NCBI RefSeq assembly: GCF_000499785.1
Contig: NZ_HG726020.1
Location: forward strand, 970,305-1,034,304
Direction: 5' to 3'
DNA: 64,000 nucleotides
DNA from: Bacteroides neonati
Lineage (GTDB): Bacteria; Bacteroidota; Bacteroidia; Bacteroidales; Bacteroidaceae
The translations under genes were made by a program, and so were the position numbers. Position 1 is the stretch's first letter; each line of letters starts with the position of its first letter. Shown here one piece after another: positions 18,037 through 28,283 of this stretch. The notes below the pieces were generated by a model. That model saw nothing but the letters and a program-made list of their open reading frames with translations, was not told the origin of the DNA and searched no databases.

Positions 18037-18420
18037 CACCCGAACAGATACTCTTACTATTCGTTGAGAGCAAAAGTACGTACTTAATGCATTGTTAATT
18101 AGTATATTATTGATGCATAAAGTACATACTCTATACATCAAGGAATACGTATTCTTTTAATAGCTGAATATCAACAACTTGCAACATTCCGAACCAATCA
18201 ATCCATCTCCTCGATTGTAGCGATTTTAAAACATTCTCTCCAAAGTATCAGGCATTCCATCCAACTGTTCATAACAGGCGGTAACGCAAACCTACCACCG
18301 TAAAAGCAAAAAACAAGGTAACTTGAATCTCCCCCATGGCTAACTTAATTAATTTGTTGGCTATACAAAAAAAAAACAGTACTTTTGCACCCGTATATAC
18401 ATAATCCTTATAATTAACTC
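18037..18420 (+). other. Intergenic region between MACPF gene and purM
   Basis: No coding sequence is convincing here. GTACTTAATGCAT (18081-18093) and ATGCATAAAGTAC (18114-18126) form a 13-base inverted repeat with one mismatch and a 20-base loop, possibly the MACPF terminator. GAATACGTATTC (18144-18155) is a perfect 12-base palindrome. The 3' end carries the purM promoter (listed separately). I saw no purine riboswitch-like structure. Confidence 0.55.
18357..18387 (+). promoter_or_regulatory. purM promoter
   Basis: TTG (18357-18359), 20 bases, then TACTTTTG (18380-18387), a good match to the Bacteroidetes -33/-7 promoter. It sits 33 bases before the purM ATG. Confidence 0.7.
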
Positions 18421-19587
18421 ATGAGTAATCAACGATACATGATGCGTGGTGTAAGCGCGTCGAAAGAAGATGTGCACAACGCCATCAAGAACATAGACAA
18501 AGGCATCTTCCCACAGGCATTCTGCAAAATCATTCCCGATATACTGGGTGGCGACCCGGATTATTGCAACATTATGCACGCCGACGGAGCCGGAACCAAA
18601 TCGTCACTGGCTTATATGTACTGGAAAGAGACCGGTGATTTATCGGTATGGAAAGGTATTGCACAAGATGCCCTGATTATGAATATTGACGACCTTCTTT
18701 GTGTGGGTGCAGTTGATAACATCCTAGTGTCATCAACTATCGGACGCAACAAGCTGCTCATTCCGGGCGAAGTAATCTCGGCAATCATCAATGGAACAGA
18801 CGAACTGCTGAACGAGCTTCGCGAAATGGGCGTAGGTGTTTATGCCACCGGTGGCGAAACGGCCGACGTAGGCGATCTGGTACGTACGATTATCGTTGAC
18901 AGCACCGTGACCTGCCGCATGAAACGTGCCGATGTCATTGACAATGCCCACATTCGTCCCGGAGACGTGATCGTCGGGTTGGCCTCTTACGGACAAGCAA
19001 CTTATGAAAAGGAATACAACGGCGGTATGGGCAGTAACGGACTGACTTCGGCTCGTCACGATGTATTTTCGAAATACCTGGCTGACAAATATCCCGAAAG
19101 CTATGATGCGGGTGTTCCCGAAGAATTGGTTTACTCGGGTGGCTTAAAACTCACCGACGAAGTAGCCGACTCTCCTATCAACGCCGGTAAGCTGGTACTT
19201 TCGGCTACACGCACCTATGCGCCCGTAGTGAAAAAACTACTCGACGCTTTGCGCCCTCACATACACGGTATGGTACACTGCTCGGGTGGTGCACAGACCA
19301 AAATTCTACATTTCATTGGCGACATGCGTGTGGTAAAAGATAACCTCTTCCCGGTACCTCCCTTGTTTAAAACCATTCAGGAGCAAAGCGGAACCGATTG
19401 GGCAGAGATGTACAAAGTATTCAACATGGGTCACCGCCTTGAAATCTACCTATCGCCCGAGCATGCAGCAGAGGTGATTGCCATCTCCGAATCGTTCGGT
19501 ATCCCCGCACAGATAGTAGGTCGTGTAGAAGAAAGCGAAAAGAAAGAATTGATTATTAAGAGCGAATTCGGCGAATTCAGATATTAA
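18421..19587 (+). CDS. purM: Phosphoribosylformylglycinamidine cyclo-ligase (PurM/AIR synthase)
   Basis: An AIR synthase-type protein of 388 aa that would close the imidazole ring of FGAM in purine synthesis. Family features include HADGAGTKSSLAYMYW (the ATP/substrate loop), QDALIMNIDDLLCVGA and ATGGETADVGDL. GLTSARHDVF comes next, and CSGGAQTKILHF lies near the C-terminus. It is longer and more divergent than the E. coli enzyme, as is usual in Bacteroides, where it is often annotated only as AIR synthase-related. A strong promoter precedes it, and prfA follows after four bases, giving the order purM-prfA-pyrF. Confidence 0.88.
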   Translation: MSNQRYMMRGVSASKEDVHNAIKNIDKGIFPQAFCKIIPDILGGDPDYCNIMHADGAGTKSSLAYMYWKETGDLSVWKGIAQDALIMNIDDLLCVGAVDNILVSSTIGRNKLLIPGEVISAIINGTDELLNELREMGVGVYATGGETADVGDLVRTIIVDSTVTCRMKRADVIDNAHIRPGDVIVGLASYGQATYEKEYNGGMGSNGLTSARHDVFSKYLADKYPESYDAGVPEELVYSGGLKLTDEVADSPINAGKLVLSATRTYAPVVKKLLDALRPHIHGMVHCSGGAQTKILHFIGDMRVVKDNLFPVPPLFKTIQEQSGTDWAEMYKVFNMGHRLEIYLSPEHAAEVIAISESFGIPAQIVGRVEESEKKELIIKSEFGEFRY

Positions 19588-19591
19588 TTAA

Positions 19592-20704
19592 ATGACAGAC
19601 AACAACAGTTTATTAGATAAGCTCGAAGGCCTCGTAGCCCGTTTCGAAGAGATCTCGACCCTCATTACCGACCCTTCGGTACTGGCCGATCAGAAACGCT
19701 ATGTAAAATTGACCAAAGAGTACAAAGAGATGAGCAGCCTGATGAAGGCTCGCAAAGAGTACGTTCAGCTACTCAACGGCATTGATGAAGCCAAAGACAT
19801 CATCACCAACGAAACCGATCAGGAGATGCGCGATATGGCTCGCGAAGAACTCAACCTCTGTCAGGCACGCTTGCCCGAGTTGGAAGAGGAGATCAAGATC
19901 ATGCTGGTGCCCGCCGATCCGCAAGACGGAAAGAACGCCATTGTCGAAATACGTGGTGGTACGGGTGGTGATGAAGCAGCGATCTTTGCCGGCGACCTCT
20001 TCCGCATGTACGTGAAGTATTGCGAGTCGAAAGGTTGGAGAGTAGAGGTATCGAGCAGCAACGAAGGAACAGCCGGAGGATACAAAGAAATTATCTTTAC
20101 CGTAACGGGCGAAAACGTATATGGCACATTGAAGTATGAGTCGGGTGTACACCGCGTACAGCGTGTGCCGGCTACCGAGACTCAAGGACGTGTACATACA
20201 TCGGCCTCATCGGTTGCCGTACTTCCCGAAGCCGAGGAGTTTGATGTAGAGATCAACGAAGGCGAAATTAAATGGGATACCTTCCGTTCGGGTGGTGCCG
20301 GTGGTCAGAATGTAAATAAGGTAGAGTCGGGTGTTCGCTTGCGTTACCTCTGGAAGAACCCGAATACGGGCGAGTCCGAAGAGATATTGATCGAATGTAC
20401 CGAAACACGCGACCAGCCCAAGAACAAAGCACGTGCCTTAACGCGCCTGCGCTCGTTTATCTATGATAAAGAGCATCAAAAATACCTGGACGATATTGCT
20501 TCCAAGCGTAAAACAATGGTATCGACCGGAGACCGTTCGGCCAAGATCCGTACCTACAACTATCCGCAAGGGCGCATCACCGATCACCGTATCAATTATA
20601 CGATTTATAATCTGGCTGCCTTCATGGAAGGAAGCATTCAGGAGTGCATCGATAAGCTGATGATTGCCGAAAATGCCGAACGATTGAAAGAGAGCGAATT
20701 GTAA
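19592..20704 (+). CDS. prfA: Peptide chain release factor 1
   Basis: A 370-aa class I release factor. GGAGGQNVNKVESG contains the GGQ tripeptide that triggers peptidyl-tRNA hydrolysis. RVPATETQGRVHTSA contains the PAT tripeptide typical of RF1, which reads UAA and UAG. The coiled N-terminal domain (residues 1-100) and NKARALTRLRSFIYD complete the family picture. It starts 4 bases after purM, and pyrF follows 18 bases later, so the three are likely co-transcribed. Confidence 0.97.
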   Translation: MTDNNSLLDKLEGLVARFEEISTLITDPSVLADQKRYVKLTKEYKEMSSLMKARKEYVQLLNGIDEAKDIITNETDQEMRDMAREELNLCQARLPELEEEIKIMLVPADPQDGKNAIVEIRGGTGGDEAAIFAGDLFRMYVKYCESKGWRVEVSSSNEGTAGGYKEIIFTVTGENVYGTLKYESGVHRVQRVPATETQGRVHTSASSVAVLPEAEEFDVEINEGEIKWDTFRSGGAGGQNVNKVESGVRLRYLWKNPNTGESEEILIECTETRDQPKNKARALTRLRSFIYDKEHQKYLDDIASKRKTMVSTGDRSAKIRTYNYPQGRITDHRINYTIYNLAAFMEGSIQECIDKLMIAENAERLKESEL

Positions 20705-20722
20705 ACGAATTTATATAGAAAG

Positions 20723-21547
20723 ATGAATAAGCAACAACTATTTGAGAACATCAAACGCAAGAAGTCATTCCTCTGCGTAGGTCTCGACACCGATATCAAG
20801 AAGATTCCGGAACACCTCCTCAAAGAGGAAGATCCGATCTTTGCATTCAACAAAGCCATCATCGATGCTACGGCCGATTATTGTATTGCCTACAAACCTA
20901 ATTTGGCTTTCTACGAAAGTATGGGTGTAAAAGGCTGGATCGCTTTTGAGAAAACAGTAAACTACCTCAAAACACAATACCCCGATCAGTTTATCATAGC
21001 CGATGCCAAACGTGGCGACATCGGCAATACCAGCGAAATGTATGCCCGCTCTTTTTTTGATGAGCTGAACATCGATTCGGTAACGGTAGCTCCCTATATG
21101 GGCGAAGACAGCGTGAAACCATTCCTCATCTATCCCGAGAAGTGGGTGATCCTGCTGGCACTGACCAGCAATAAAGGTTCGCACGATTTTCAGTTGACCG
21201 AAGATGCAAACGGTGAGCGTCTCTTTGAGAAGGTATTGCGCAAATCGCAAGAATGGGCGGGCGACGAACAGATGATGTACGTGGTAGGTGCCACACAAGG
21301 TCGTGCATTCGAAGACATCCGCAAGATTGTGCCCAATCACTTCCTTTTAGTACCGGGTGTAGGAGCACAAGGTGGTTCGCTCGAGGAAGTATGCAAATAC
21401 GGAATGAACAGTACTTGCGGCCTGATAGTCAACTCTTCTCGTGGCATCATTTATGCCGATAAGACCGAACACTTTGCCACTGCCGCCCGTGCAGCCGCCA
21501 AAGAGGTACAAAGCCAGATGGCAGAAGAGCTGAAAGCTATTTTATAA
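20723..21547 (+). CDS. pyrF: Orotidine 5'-phosphate decarboxylase (PyrF, type 2)
   Basis: The final step of UMP synthesis, 274 aa. The catalytic DxKxxD array appears in [18 protein letters not shown], and [14 protein letters not shown] opens the barrel. PGVGAQGG is the phosphate-binding loop and [10 protein letters not shown] the end of the barrel. The length and motif spacing fit the longer subfamily 2. Its TAA shares its last base with the ATG of the following HD gene, so the two are translationally coupled. Confidence 0.96.
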   Translation: MNKQQLFENIKRKKSFLCVGLDTDIKKIPEHLLKEEDPIFAFNKAIIDATADYCIAYKPNLAFYESMGVKGWIAFEKTVNYLKTQYPDQFIIADAKRGDIGNTSEMYARSFFDELNIDSVTVAPYMGEDSVKPFLIYPEKWVILLALTSNKGSHDFQLTEDANGERLFEKVLRKSQEWAGDEQMMYVVGATQGRAFEDIRKIVPNHFLLVPGVGAQGGSLEEVCKYGMNSTCGLIVNSSRGIIYADKTEHFATAARAAAKEVQSQMAEELKAIL

Positions 21548-22773
21548 TGCCAGGCGAAAGGAAGCTTATCAATGACCCGGTATTCGGGTTTATCAACATA
21601 CCCAAGGGGTTGATGTACGACATCGTGCGTCATCCCCTCTTGCAACGCCTTAGCCGCATCAAGCAGCTGGGGCTTTCGTCTGTTGTATACCCGGGTGCCC
21701 AACACACACGGTTTCAGCATTCGCTGGGAGCTTTCCACCTGATGACTGAGGCGATTCAGCAACTGATGCAAAAAGGCCATTTTATCTTCGACAGTGAAGC
21801 CGAAGCCGTACAGGCAGCCATACTGCTGCACGATATCGGTCATGGCCCGTTCTCTCACGTACTCGAAAATACCATCATCAAAGACGTGTCTCACGAGGAG
21901 ATTTCGCTGATGTTGATGGAACGGATGAACAAGCAGATGAACGGAAGGCTTAGTTTGGCCATTCAGATATTCAAAGACGAATACCCCAAGCGATTTCTTC
22001 ACCAACTGGTTAGTGGGCAGCTGGATATGGACAGGCTCGACTATTTGAGTCGCGACAGCTTCTATACAGGCGTCATTGAAGGTAGCATAGGCTCTGCACG
22101 TATCATTAAAATGCTCGATGTAGCAGACGATCATCTGGTCGTCGAATCGAAAGGTATCTACTCCATTGAAAACTTCCTTACCGCGCGCCGGCTGATGTAC
22201 TGGCAAGTATACCTGCACAAAACATCGGTAGGCTATGAGCGTATGCTCATTAGTGCTTTGTTGCGGGCCAAAGAGTTGGCTTCAAAAGGAGTCGATCTAT
22301 TTGCTTCGCCCGCTTTGAAGTTCTTTCTCTATAACGATATCGACAAAGAGGCGTTCTACAGCCGCTGTGAGTGTCTGGAGAACTTCATCCAGCTAGACGA
22401 TAACGACATCTGGACCTCTCTGAAGGCTTGGAGCACGCACAGTGACAAGACTCTTTCGACCCTGAGTTTGGGAATGATTAATCGTAACATCTTCAAAGTC
22501 GAAATTTCCAATACTCCCATTGGTATAGAAAGAAAAAAAGAATTAACTTTGCGCATCAGCGAACAACTAAACATACCACTTTCCGAAACGAGCTATTTTG
22601 TCTCTACCCCCAGTATTGAGAAGAATATGTATAACCCTGCAGATGACAGCATCGATATTATCTACAAGGATGGCACAATAAAAAATATTGCCGAAGCATC
22701 GGATATGCTAAACATTTCCCTACTATCTAAAAAGGTAAAGAAATACTATATTTGCTACCAACGTTTGCATTGA
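21547..22773 (+). CDS. HD-domain phosphohydrolase, dGTPase/SAMHD1-like
   Basis: A 408-aa cytoplasmic protein with a metal-dependent HD domain. TRFQHSLGAFHLM gives the first His, LLHDIGHGPFSHVLE the HD pair, and DMDRLDYLSRDSFYTGV the distal Asp. The N-terminal INDPVFGFINIP is typical of the YdhJ/SAMHD1-like branch, which may cleave dNTPs or other nucleotides. The C-terminal 120 residues have no motif I recognise. Coupling to pyrF hints at a nucleotide-related role, but the substrate is unknown. Confidence 0.85.
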   Translation: MPGERKLINDPVFGFINIPKGLMYDIVRHPLLQRLSRIKQLGLSSVVYPGAQHTRFQHSLGAFHLMTEAIQQLMQKGHFIFDSEAEAVQAAILLHDIGHGPFSHVLENTIIKDVSHEEISLMLMERMNKQMNGRLSLAIQIFKDEYPKRFLHQLVSGQLDMDRLDYLSRDSFYTGVIEGSIGSARIIKMLDVADDHLVVESKGIYSIENFLTARRLMYWQVYLHKTSVGYERMLISALLRAKELASKGVDLFASPALKFFLYNDIDKEAFYSRCECLENFIQLDDNDIWTSLKAWSTHSDKTLSTLSLGMINRNIFKVEISNTPIGIERKKELTLRISEQLNIPLSETSYFVSTPSIEKNMYNPADDSIDIIYKDGTIKNIAEASDMLNISLLSKKVKKYYICYQRLH

Positions 22774-22871
22774 CAAGTATAAAATATTCATTAAAGAGTA
22801 GGGATATCTAAAAAAAAAATCCGTTCTTTGTGTATTGAATCAAAATCATCTAAAATAAAATAGAGTAAAAT

Positions 22872-23912
22872 ATGGAGTTCTCGGCTAAGCAAATTGCAGC
22901 ATTTATCCAAGGGGATATTATCGGAGACGAAAACGCAACTGTTCATACTTTCGCCAAAATAGAAGAAGGCATGCCCGGTGCTATTTCCTTTCTTTCGAAC
23001 CCGAAATATACATCTTATATCTATGAAACGCAATCAACCATTGTATTAGTCAACAAAGACTTTGTGCCGGAGCACGAGATCAAGGCAACTTTAATTAAAG
23101 TTGACAATGCGTACGAGAGTCTCGCTAAATTGATGAACCTATACGAGATGAGTAAGCCTAAAAAAACGGGAATCGACCCATTGGCTTATGTTGCTCCAAC
23201 GGCCAAAATAGGTAAAAACGTTTATATCGCTCCTCTGGCTTGCGTTGAAGACGGCGCAGAGATTGGAGACAATACAATTATACATCCGCATGTAACCATT
23301 GGCGAACAAGCCAAGGTCGGAAACAACTGCATTATCTATCCTAACGTAACGATTTATCATGACTGCCGTATTGGCAACGATTGTGTACTTCATGCCGGTT
23401 GTGTGATTGGTGCCGATGGTTTCGGCTTTGCCCCTACCGCAACGGGATATGAAAAAATTCCTCAGATCGGTATTGTGATTATCGAAAACAACGTAGAGAT
23501 CGGAGCCAATACTTGTATTGACCGTGCTACTATGGGAGCAACCATCGTGCGCAGCGGTGCAAAGATGGACAACCTGATACAGATGGCACACAATGTAGAG
23601 GTAGGATCGCATACGGTAATAGCCGCACAGGTAGGTATTGCCGGTTCGGCCAAGATTGGCGAATGGTGTATGTTTGGAGGACAAGTGGGTATTGCCGGAC
23701 ACTCTAAAATCGGTGATAAAGTAGGCTTGGGTGCTCAAACAGGAGTACCGGGCAATATCAAATCGGGAAGTCAGCTCATTGGAACTCCCCCTATGGAGCT
23801 GAAACAGTACTTCAAATCATCTATTGCTCAAAGAAGCTTACCCGAAATGCAAAACGAAGTGCGCAGCTTGCGCCGCGAATTAGAAGAATTAAAACAACAA
23901 TTAAATAAGTAA
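22872..23912 (+). CDS. lpxD: UDP-3-O-acylglucosamine N-acyltransferase (LpxD)
   Basis: A 346-aa trimeric acyltransferase of lipid A synthesis. The N-terminal uridine-binding domain (residues 1-100) is followed by a left-handed beta helix of hexapeptide repeats (about 105-310). [10 protein letters not shown] carries the catalytic histidine region and CIDRATMG is conserved. The C-terminal helix ([15 protein letters not shown]) closes the trimer. It is first in the block lpxD-lpxC/fabZ-lpxA with gaps of 3 and 2 bases, so the three are clearly one operon. Confidence 0.96.
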   Translation: MEFSAKQIAAFIQGDIIGDENATVHTFAKIEEGMPGAISFLSNPKYTSYIYETQSTIVLVNKDFVPEHEIKATLIKVDNAYESLAKLMNLYEMSKPKKTGIDPLAYVAPTAKIGKNVYIAPLACVEDGAEIGDNTIIHPHVTIGEQAKVGNNCIIYPNVTIYHDCRIGNDCVLHAGCVIGADGFGFAPTATGYEKIPQIGIVIIENNVEIGANTCIDRATMGATIVRSGAKMDNLIQMAHNVEVGSHTVIAAQVGIAGSAKIGEWCMFGGQVGIAGHSKIGDKVGLGAQTGVPGNIKSGSQLIGTPPMELKQYFKSSIAQRSLPEMQNEVRSLRRELEELKQQLNK

Positions 23913-23915
23913 CCA

Positions 23916-25301
23916 ATGTTGAAACAACAAACTCTGAAAGATAGCTTTTCACTGAGAGGAAAAGGTCTTCACACTGGTCTTGACCTGACTGTAACATTTA
24001 ATCCGGCTCCGGAAAACCATGGATACAAAATACAACGTATCGATGTAGAAGGTCAACCAACGATTGATGCTGTAGCCAACAATGTGGTAGAAACCACACG
24101 TGGTACTGTACTGTCGGCCAACGGAGTGAAAGTAAGTACCATCGAACACGGTATGGCCGCCCTATACGCATTGGGCATAGACAATTGCTTGATTCAGGTG
24201 AATGGCCCCGAATTCCCCATATTAGACGGTAGTGCCTTGTACTATGTACAAGAGATAGAGAAAGTAGGTATCGAAGAGCAAAGTGCTGTTAAAGATTTCT
24301 ATGTTATCAAATCAAAAATAGAGTTCCGCGACGAAGAGACCGGTTCTTCTATTATTGTATTGCCCGACGAAAATTTCAGTCTGAACGTATTAGTATCATA
24401 CGATTCGAGCATTATCCCCAATCAGTTTGCCACACTCGAAGACATGACCAAATTCAAAGAAGAGGTAGCTGGAAGCCGCACCTTTGTCTTTGTACGCGAA
24501 ATAGAGCCCCTACTCTCGGCCGGACTCATCAAAGGTGGTGATCTGGACAATGCAATCGTTATTTACGAGCGCGAAATGTCTCAGGAAAACTACGATAAGT
24601 TGGCCGATGTCATGGGAGTACCTCACATGAATGCCAAACAACTGGGATACATCAACCACAAACCGTTGGTATGGCCTAACGAATGTGCCCGCCATAAGTT
24701 GCTCGACGTGATTGGTGACTTGGCACTGATTGGCAAGCCCATCAAAGGACGCATCATTGCTACGCGCCCCGGACATACAATCAACAATAAGTTTGCCCGC
24801 CAAATGCGTAAAGAGATTCGTCAACACGAAATTCAGGCTCCGAGCTACGACTGCAATCGCGAGCCGGTTATGGATGTAAACCGCATTCGTGAACTGCTTC
24901 CGCACCGCTACCCATTCCAGTTGGTCGATAAAGTAATAGAGATAGGTGCCAACTACATCGTGGGTGTGAAGAGCGTTACTGTAAACGAGCCTTTCTTCCA
25001 AGGACACTTTCCCAAAGAGCCGGTTATGCCGGGTGTTCTTCAAGTAGAAGCAATGGCACAAGTCGGAGGTTTGCTCGTATTGAACTCAGTCGATGAGCCC
25101 GAACGCTATTCGACTTATTTCATGAAAATCGACGGCATTAAATTCCGCCAGAAGGTAGTACCCGGAGATACACTGATCTTCCGTGTAGAAATGTTAGCTC
25201 CCATGCGTCGGGGTATCTCGACTATGAAAGGATACGCATTTGTAGGCGAAAAGGTGGTATGCGAGTGTGAGTTTATGGCGCAAATAGTAAAAAACAAGTA
25301 A
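23916..25301 (+). CDS. lpxC: Fused LpxC deacetylase-FabZ dehydratase
   Basis: A 461-aa bifunctional protein. Residues 1-300 are the zinc deacetylase LpxC: STIEHGMAALYALGID has the first zinc His, ARHKLLDVIGDLALIG has the second His and the Asp, and ATRPGHTINN the catalytic His. Residues about 310-461 are FabZ: LLPHRYPFQLVDKVIEI with the active-site His and HFPKEPVMPGVLQVEAMAQV with the Glu. The fusion is a known Bacteroidetes trait and couples lipid A commitment to fatty-acid supply. It lies between lpxD and lpxA. Confidence 0.97.
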   Translation: MLKQQTLKDSFSLRGKGLHTGLDLTVTFNPAPENHGYKIQRIDVEGQPTIDAVANNVVETTRGTVLSANGVKVSTIEHGMAALYALGIDNCLIQVNGPEFPILDGSALYYVQEIEKVGIEEQSAVKDFYVIKSKIEFRDEETGSSIIVLPDENFSLNVLVSYDSSIIPNQFATLEDMTKFKEEVAGSRTFVFVREIEPLLSAGLIKGGDLDNAIVIYEREMSQENYDKLADVMGVPHMNAKQLGYINHKPLVWPNECARHKLLDVIGDLALIGKPIKGRIIATRPGHTINNKFARQMRKEIRQHEIQAPSYDCNREPVMDVNRIRELLPHRYPFQLVDKVIEIGANYIVGVKSVTVNEPFFQGHFPKEPVMPGVLQVEAMAQVGGLLVLNSVDEPERYSTYFMKIDGIKFRQKVVPGDTLIFRVEMLAPMRRGISTMKGYAFVGEKVVCECEFMAQIVKNK

Positions 25302-25303
25302 AT

Positions 25304-26071
25304 ATGATAAGTCCCTTAGCATACATTCATCCCGAAGCAATCATCGGAGAAAATGTAGAGATCGGCCCCTTTGTCTATGTTGACAAGAATGTGGTGATCG
25401 GTAATAACAATAAAATTATGCCTAATGCCAATATCCTATACGGTTCACGCATAGGAAACGGCAACACCATTTTTCCAGGTGCCGTTATCGGAGCTATCCC
25501 TCAAGATCTAAAATTCCAGGGAGAAGAGACACTGGCCATTGTTGGCGATAATAACCTAATCCGAGAAAATGTAACGATCAACCGCGGTACAGCTGCCAAA
25601 GGTAAAACGGTGGTAGGTAACAATAACCTGTTGATGGAAGGTGTTCATGTAGCCCATGACGCCATCCTCGGAAACGGTTGTATCATCGGGAACTCCACCA
25701 AGATGGCAGGAGAAATCATTATCGACGATAACGCCATCATCAGTGGTGCGGTGCTGATGCACCAATTCTGCCGCGTAGGTAGTTATGTCATGATTCAGGG
25801 TGGAAGCCGCTTCAGCAAAGACATTCCTCCTTACATCATCGCCGGACGCGAACCCATTGCTTATTGCGGAATCAATATTATTGGGCTGCGTCGCCGCGGG
25901 TTCTCCAACGAAGTCATTGAAAATATTCATAATGCCTACCGCATCATCTATCAAGGAGGGCTGAATATATCTGATGCCTTGAATAAGATTGAAGCAGAAA
26001 TAACGAAGAGTCCCGAAATAGAGTATATCGTAAACTTTATCCGCAGCTCTGAACGCGGGATCATCAAATAA
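25304..26071 (+). CDS. lpxA: UDP-N-acetylglucosamine acyltransferase (LpxA)
   Basis: A 255-aa first enzyme of lipid A synthesis. The left-handed beta helix fills residues 1-190 (IHPEAIIGENVEIGPFVYVD, DNNLIRENVTINRGT). MEGVHVAHDAILGNG carries the catalytic His, and VMIQGGSRFSKDIPPYI is the acyl-chain ruler region. The C-terminal helical part contains LRRRGFSNEVIENIHNAYR. It begins 2 bases after the lpxC-fabZ stop. Confidence 0.96.
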   Translation: MISPLAYIHPEAIIGENVEIGPFVYVDKNVVIGNNNKIMPNANILYGSRIGNGNTIFPGAVIGAIPQDLKFQGEETLAIVGDNNLIRENVTINRGTAAKGKTVVGNNNLLMEGVHVAHDAILGNGCIIGNSTKMAGEIIIDDNAIISGAVLMHQFCRVGSYVMIQGGSRFSKDIPPYIIAGREPIAYCGINIIGLRRRGFSNEVIENIHNAYRIIYQGGLNISDALNKIEAEITKSPEIEYIVNFIRSSERGIIK

Positions 26072-26096
26072 TGTGTCGAATATTAAATTATTCAAT

Positions 26097-26663
26097 ATGA
26101 TATATAGATTTACAATTATATCTGATGAAGTGGACGATTTCGTCAGAGAAATACAGATTGATCCGGAAGCTACATTCTATGACTTCCATGAAGCGATAGT
26201 AAAATCAGTGGGTTATACCAATGATCAGATGACTTCTTTCTTTATTTGCGATGATGATTGGGAAAAAGAAAAAGAGGTTACACTCGAAGAGATGGACGAC
26301 AATCCTGAAATGGATAGTTGGGTCATGAACGATACAACCATAGGCGAGTTGATTGAAGACGAAAAGCAAAAACTGATTTACGTATTCGATTATATGACCG
26401 AACGTTGCTTCTTCCTTGAACTTTCTGAAATCATCACAGGAAAAGACATTCAAGACGCTAAGTGTACGAAAAAAGAAGGAGAGGCTCCGAAGCAATTAAT
26501 GGACTTCGAAGAGATGACTATTACATCTGGTTCACTCGATTTGGACGAAAACTTCTATGGCGACCAAGACTTCGATATGGAAGACTTCGATGCCGAAGGC
26601 TTCGACATGGAAGGCGGGTCGGCTGCTCCCGATGCGACTTCGTTTGAAGAAGAGAAATTCTAA
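26097..26663 (+). CDS. pRiA4b ORF-3-like protein with acidic tail
   Basis: A 188-aa protein. The start is set at ATG 26097 (MIYRFTIISDEVDDF); a GTG at 26073 directly after lpxA is possible but would add eight weak residues. The fold-level match is the plasmid pRiA4b ORF-3-like domain, seen in RFTI, EATFYDFHEAIVKSVGY and VFDYMTERCFFLEL. The last 50 residues are strongly acidic (DLDENFYGDQDFDMEDFDAE). The family is common in Bacteroides downstream of lpxA and has no assigned function. An imperfect hairpin right after it (26676-26727) should end the lpx transcript. Confidence 0.78.
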   Translation: MIYRFTIISDEVDDFVREIQIDPEATFYDFHEAIVKSVGYTNDQMTSFFICDDDWEKEKEVTLEEMDDNPEMDSWVMNDTTIGELIEDEKQKLIYVFDYMTERCFFLELSEIITGKDIQDAKCTKKEGEAPKQLMDFEEMTITSGSLDLDENFYGDQDFDMEDFDAEGFDMEGGSAAPDATSFEEEKF

Positions 26664-26675
26664 ATAGAAAAAAGC

Positions 26676-26727
26676 AAATGGTCAATGACGCGTTTGTGCC
26701 CGGCACAGCACGCATCATTGGCCATTT
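26676..26727 (+). terminator. Long imperfect hairpin after the lpx operon
   Basis: AAATGG-T-CAATGA-C-GCGT on the left pairs with ACGC-A-TCATTG-G-CCATTT on the right, with two mismatches and a small inner GTGC/GCAC stem. It follows the acidic-protein gene by 12 bases and ends in ATTTATTACTT, so partial termination before miaA is plausible. Confidence 0.6.
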
Positions 26728-26780
26728 ATTACTTAATCAACAACGATCCGTTATTTACTAATCACTCATTCCCAACGTTT

Positions 26781-27689
26781 ATGTCTCAGAAAACGCTGAT
26801 TGTCCTTATTGGTCCTACAGGTGTTGGTAAGACCGAGCTCAGTCTGCGCTTGGCAGAACATTTTCAAACCGGCATTGTATCGTCCGATTCAAGACAGTTG
26901 TATGCCGACCTAAAGATAGGTACGGCAGCTCCTACCGCCGAACAGCTAAATCGAGTGCCTCACTATCTGGTAGGCACATTGCAACTAACCGATTATTACA
27001 GTGCCGCCCAATATGAACAGGAAGCCCTCGCGGTGCTCGAGACTCAATTCGAACAACACGATGTGATGATACTGACCGGTGGTTCGATGATGTACGTAGA
27101 TGCTATTTGCAAAGGCATTGACGATATCCCAAGCATTGACGCCGAAACGCGCGAGATTATGCTCCAACGCTACGAAAGCGAAGGGCTCGAAAAACTATGC
27201 GCCGAACTGCGCCTATTAGACCCCGAATACTATAAAATAGTCGATTTACGCAATCACAAACGTGTGATTCATGCACTCGAAATCTGCTATATGACCGGGA
27301 AAACCTATACGTCGTTTCGTACGCAGCAGAAGAAAGAGCGTCCGTTTCGTATCATAAAGATAGGCTTAACCCGTGACCGTGCCGAACTGTACGACCGTAT
27401 CAACCAGCGGGTAGATATCATGATGCAAGAAGGGTTGCTCGAAGAGGCTCGCTCTGTTTATCCATACCGCGAGCTGAACTCGCTCAATACAGTAGGCTAT
27501 AAAGAATTGTTTCAATACCTGGATGGCAACTGGGAACTACCCTTTGCTATCGAGAAGATAAAACAAAACTCACGTATCTATTCGCGTAAGCAGATGACTT
27601 GGTTTAAACGGGATGAAGAGATACAATGGTTTCACCCAGACCAGGAGAAGGACATACTCGATTACCTACAGTTGAAAATTCAAAAATAA
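26781..27689 (+). CDS. miaA: tRNA dimethylallyltransferase (MiaA)
   Basis: A 302-aa enzyme that prenylates A37 in tRNAs reading codons that start with U. The start is ATG 26781 ([21 protein letters not shown]); an earlier in-frame GTG at 26685 sits in the terminator hairpin and is rejected. Motifs: [11 protein letters not shown]-loop, [18 protein letters not shown], and [20 protein letters not shown] with the catalytic region. [20 protein letters not shown] and LNTVGYKEL come later. Bacteroides often carry two miaA copies; only this one is in the window. Confidence 0.95.
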   Translation: MSQKTLIVLIGPTGVGKTELSLRLAEHFQTGIVSSDSRQLYADLKIGTAAPTAEQLNRVPHYLVGTLQLTDYYSAAQYEQEALAVLETQFEQHDVMILTGGSMMYVDAICKGIDDIPSIDAETREIMLQRYESEGLEKLCAELRLLDPEYYKIVDLRNHKRVIHALEICYMTGKTYTSFRTQQKKERPFRIIKIGLTRDRAELYDRINQRVDIMMQEGLLEEARSVYPYRELNSLNTVGYKELFQYLDGNWELPFAIEKIKQNSRIYSRKQMTWFKRDEEIQWFHPDQEKDILDYLQLKIQK

Positions 27690-27864
27690 CGGTAAAATAC
27701 CACGAGGCCGGGTCACGGACGATTTATGGCGTAAATCATTCCAAGTGATACTCTTTACTCCCAACTTCTTTCTACTAAATTTCTCACAAAACACATCTTA
27801 TATATAACAAGAGAACTTTGTGCTTCATAATAAGCCCAATAACTAAACGCAAATAAGTACTAAG

Positions 27865-27888
27865 AGAACTCTAATAAATAATGTAGAG
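27865..27888 (+). repeat. 24-base leader element, upstream copy
   Basis: One mismatch from the copy at 28284-28307, 419 bases away. It is also followed by the same ATTAACTTAAT sequence, but here no gene follows. Confidence 0.7.
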
Positions 27889-28047
27889 GTGATTTTTCTA
27901 TTACTATTAACTTAATGAATCCAATTTATCGTTTTCGTCTACTATTTACCGATGGGATAGTGTGCTCAGGTTCTACCTGATCCGATAAAGCTCTTTGTTA
28001 TAACTTCATTTTTTTATTTATATGATAAAATAATATATTAAATATTG

Positions 28048-28077
28048 TTTGGTATATAAATATATTTAATATATTTG
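28048..28077 (+). promoter_or_regulatory. susC promoter
   Basis: TTTG (28048-28051), 18 bases, then TATATTTG (28070-28077) fits the Bacteroidetes consensus. It predicts a 5' leader of about 265 bases before the susC ATG, long enough to hold regulatory structure or an antisense RNA target. Confidence 0.6.
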
Positions 28078-28283
28078 CCGATAGAAATAAAAAAAACATA
28101 TATATATTGCTTCTAATAGCAAACGGAATGCTTATTTATTAAGTATGAAACAAAGCTATTCTTTATATTTAATGCATAAAAGAACTTTCAATGGCATGAT
28201 ATTGATTGGTTGATATTATGAAAGATGCTCAAAATGAGTCTCTTTTTTCGAAGTGACAAATTCTTCTTTTATAAAGTTCTCTT

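Noticed and set aside
26097..26663. Insertion sequence passenger gene
   Set aside because: The pRiA4b ORF-3-like family is sometimes named after mobile elements, but no transposase or terminal repeats are present and the gene follows lpxA as a normal chromosomal neighbour.
26685..26780. Early GTG start for miaA
   Set aside because: It lies within the terminator hairpin and adds 32 residues without homology before the P-loop.
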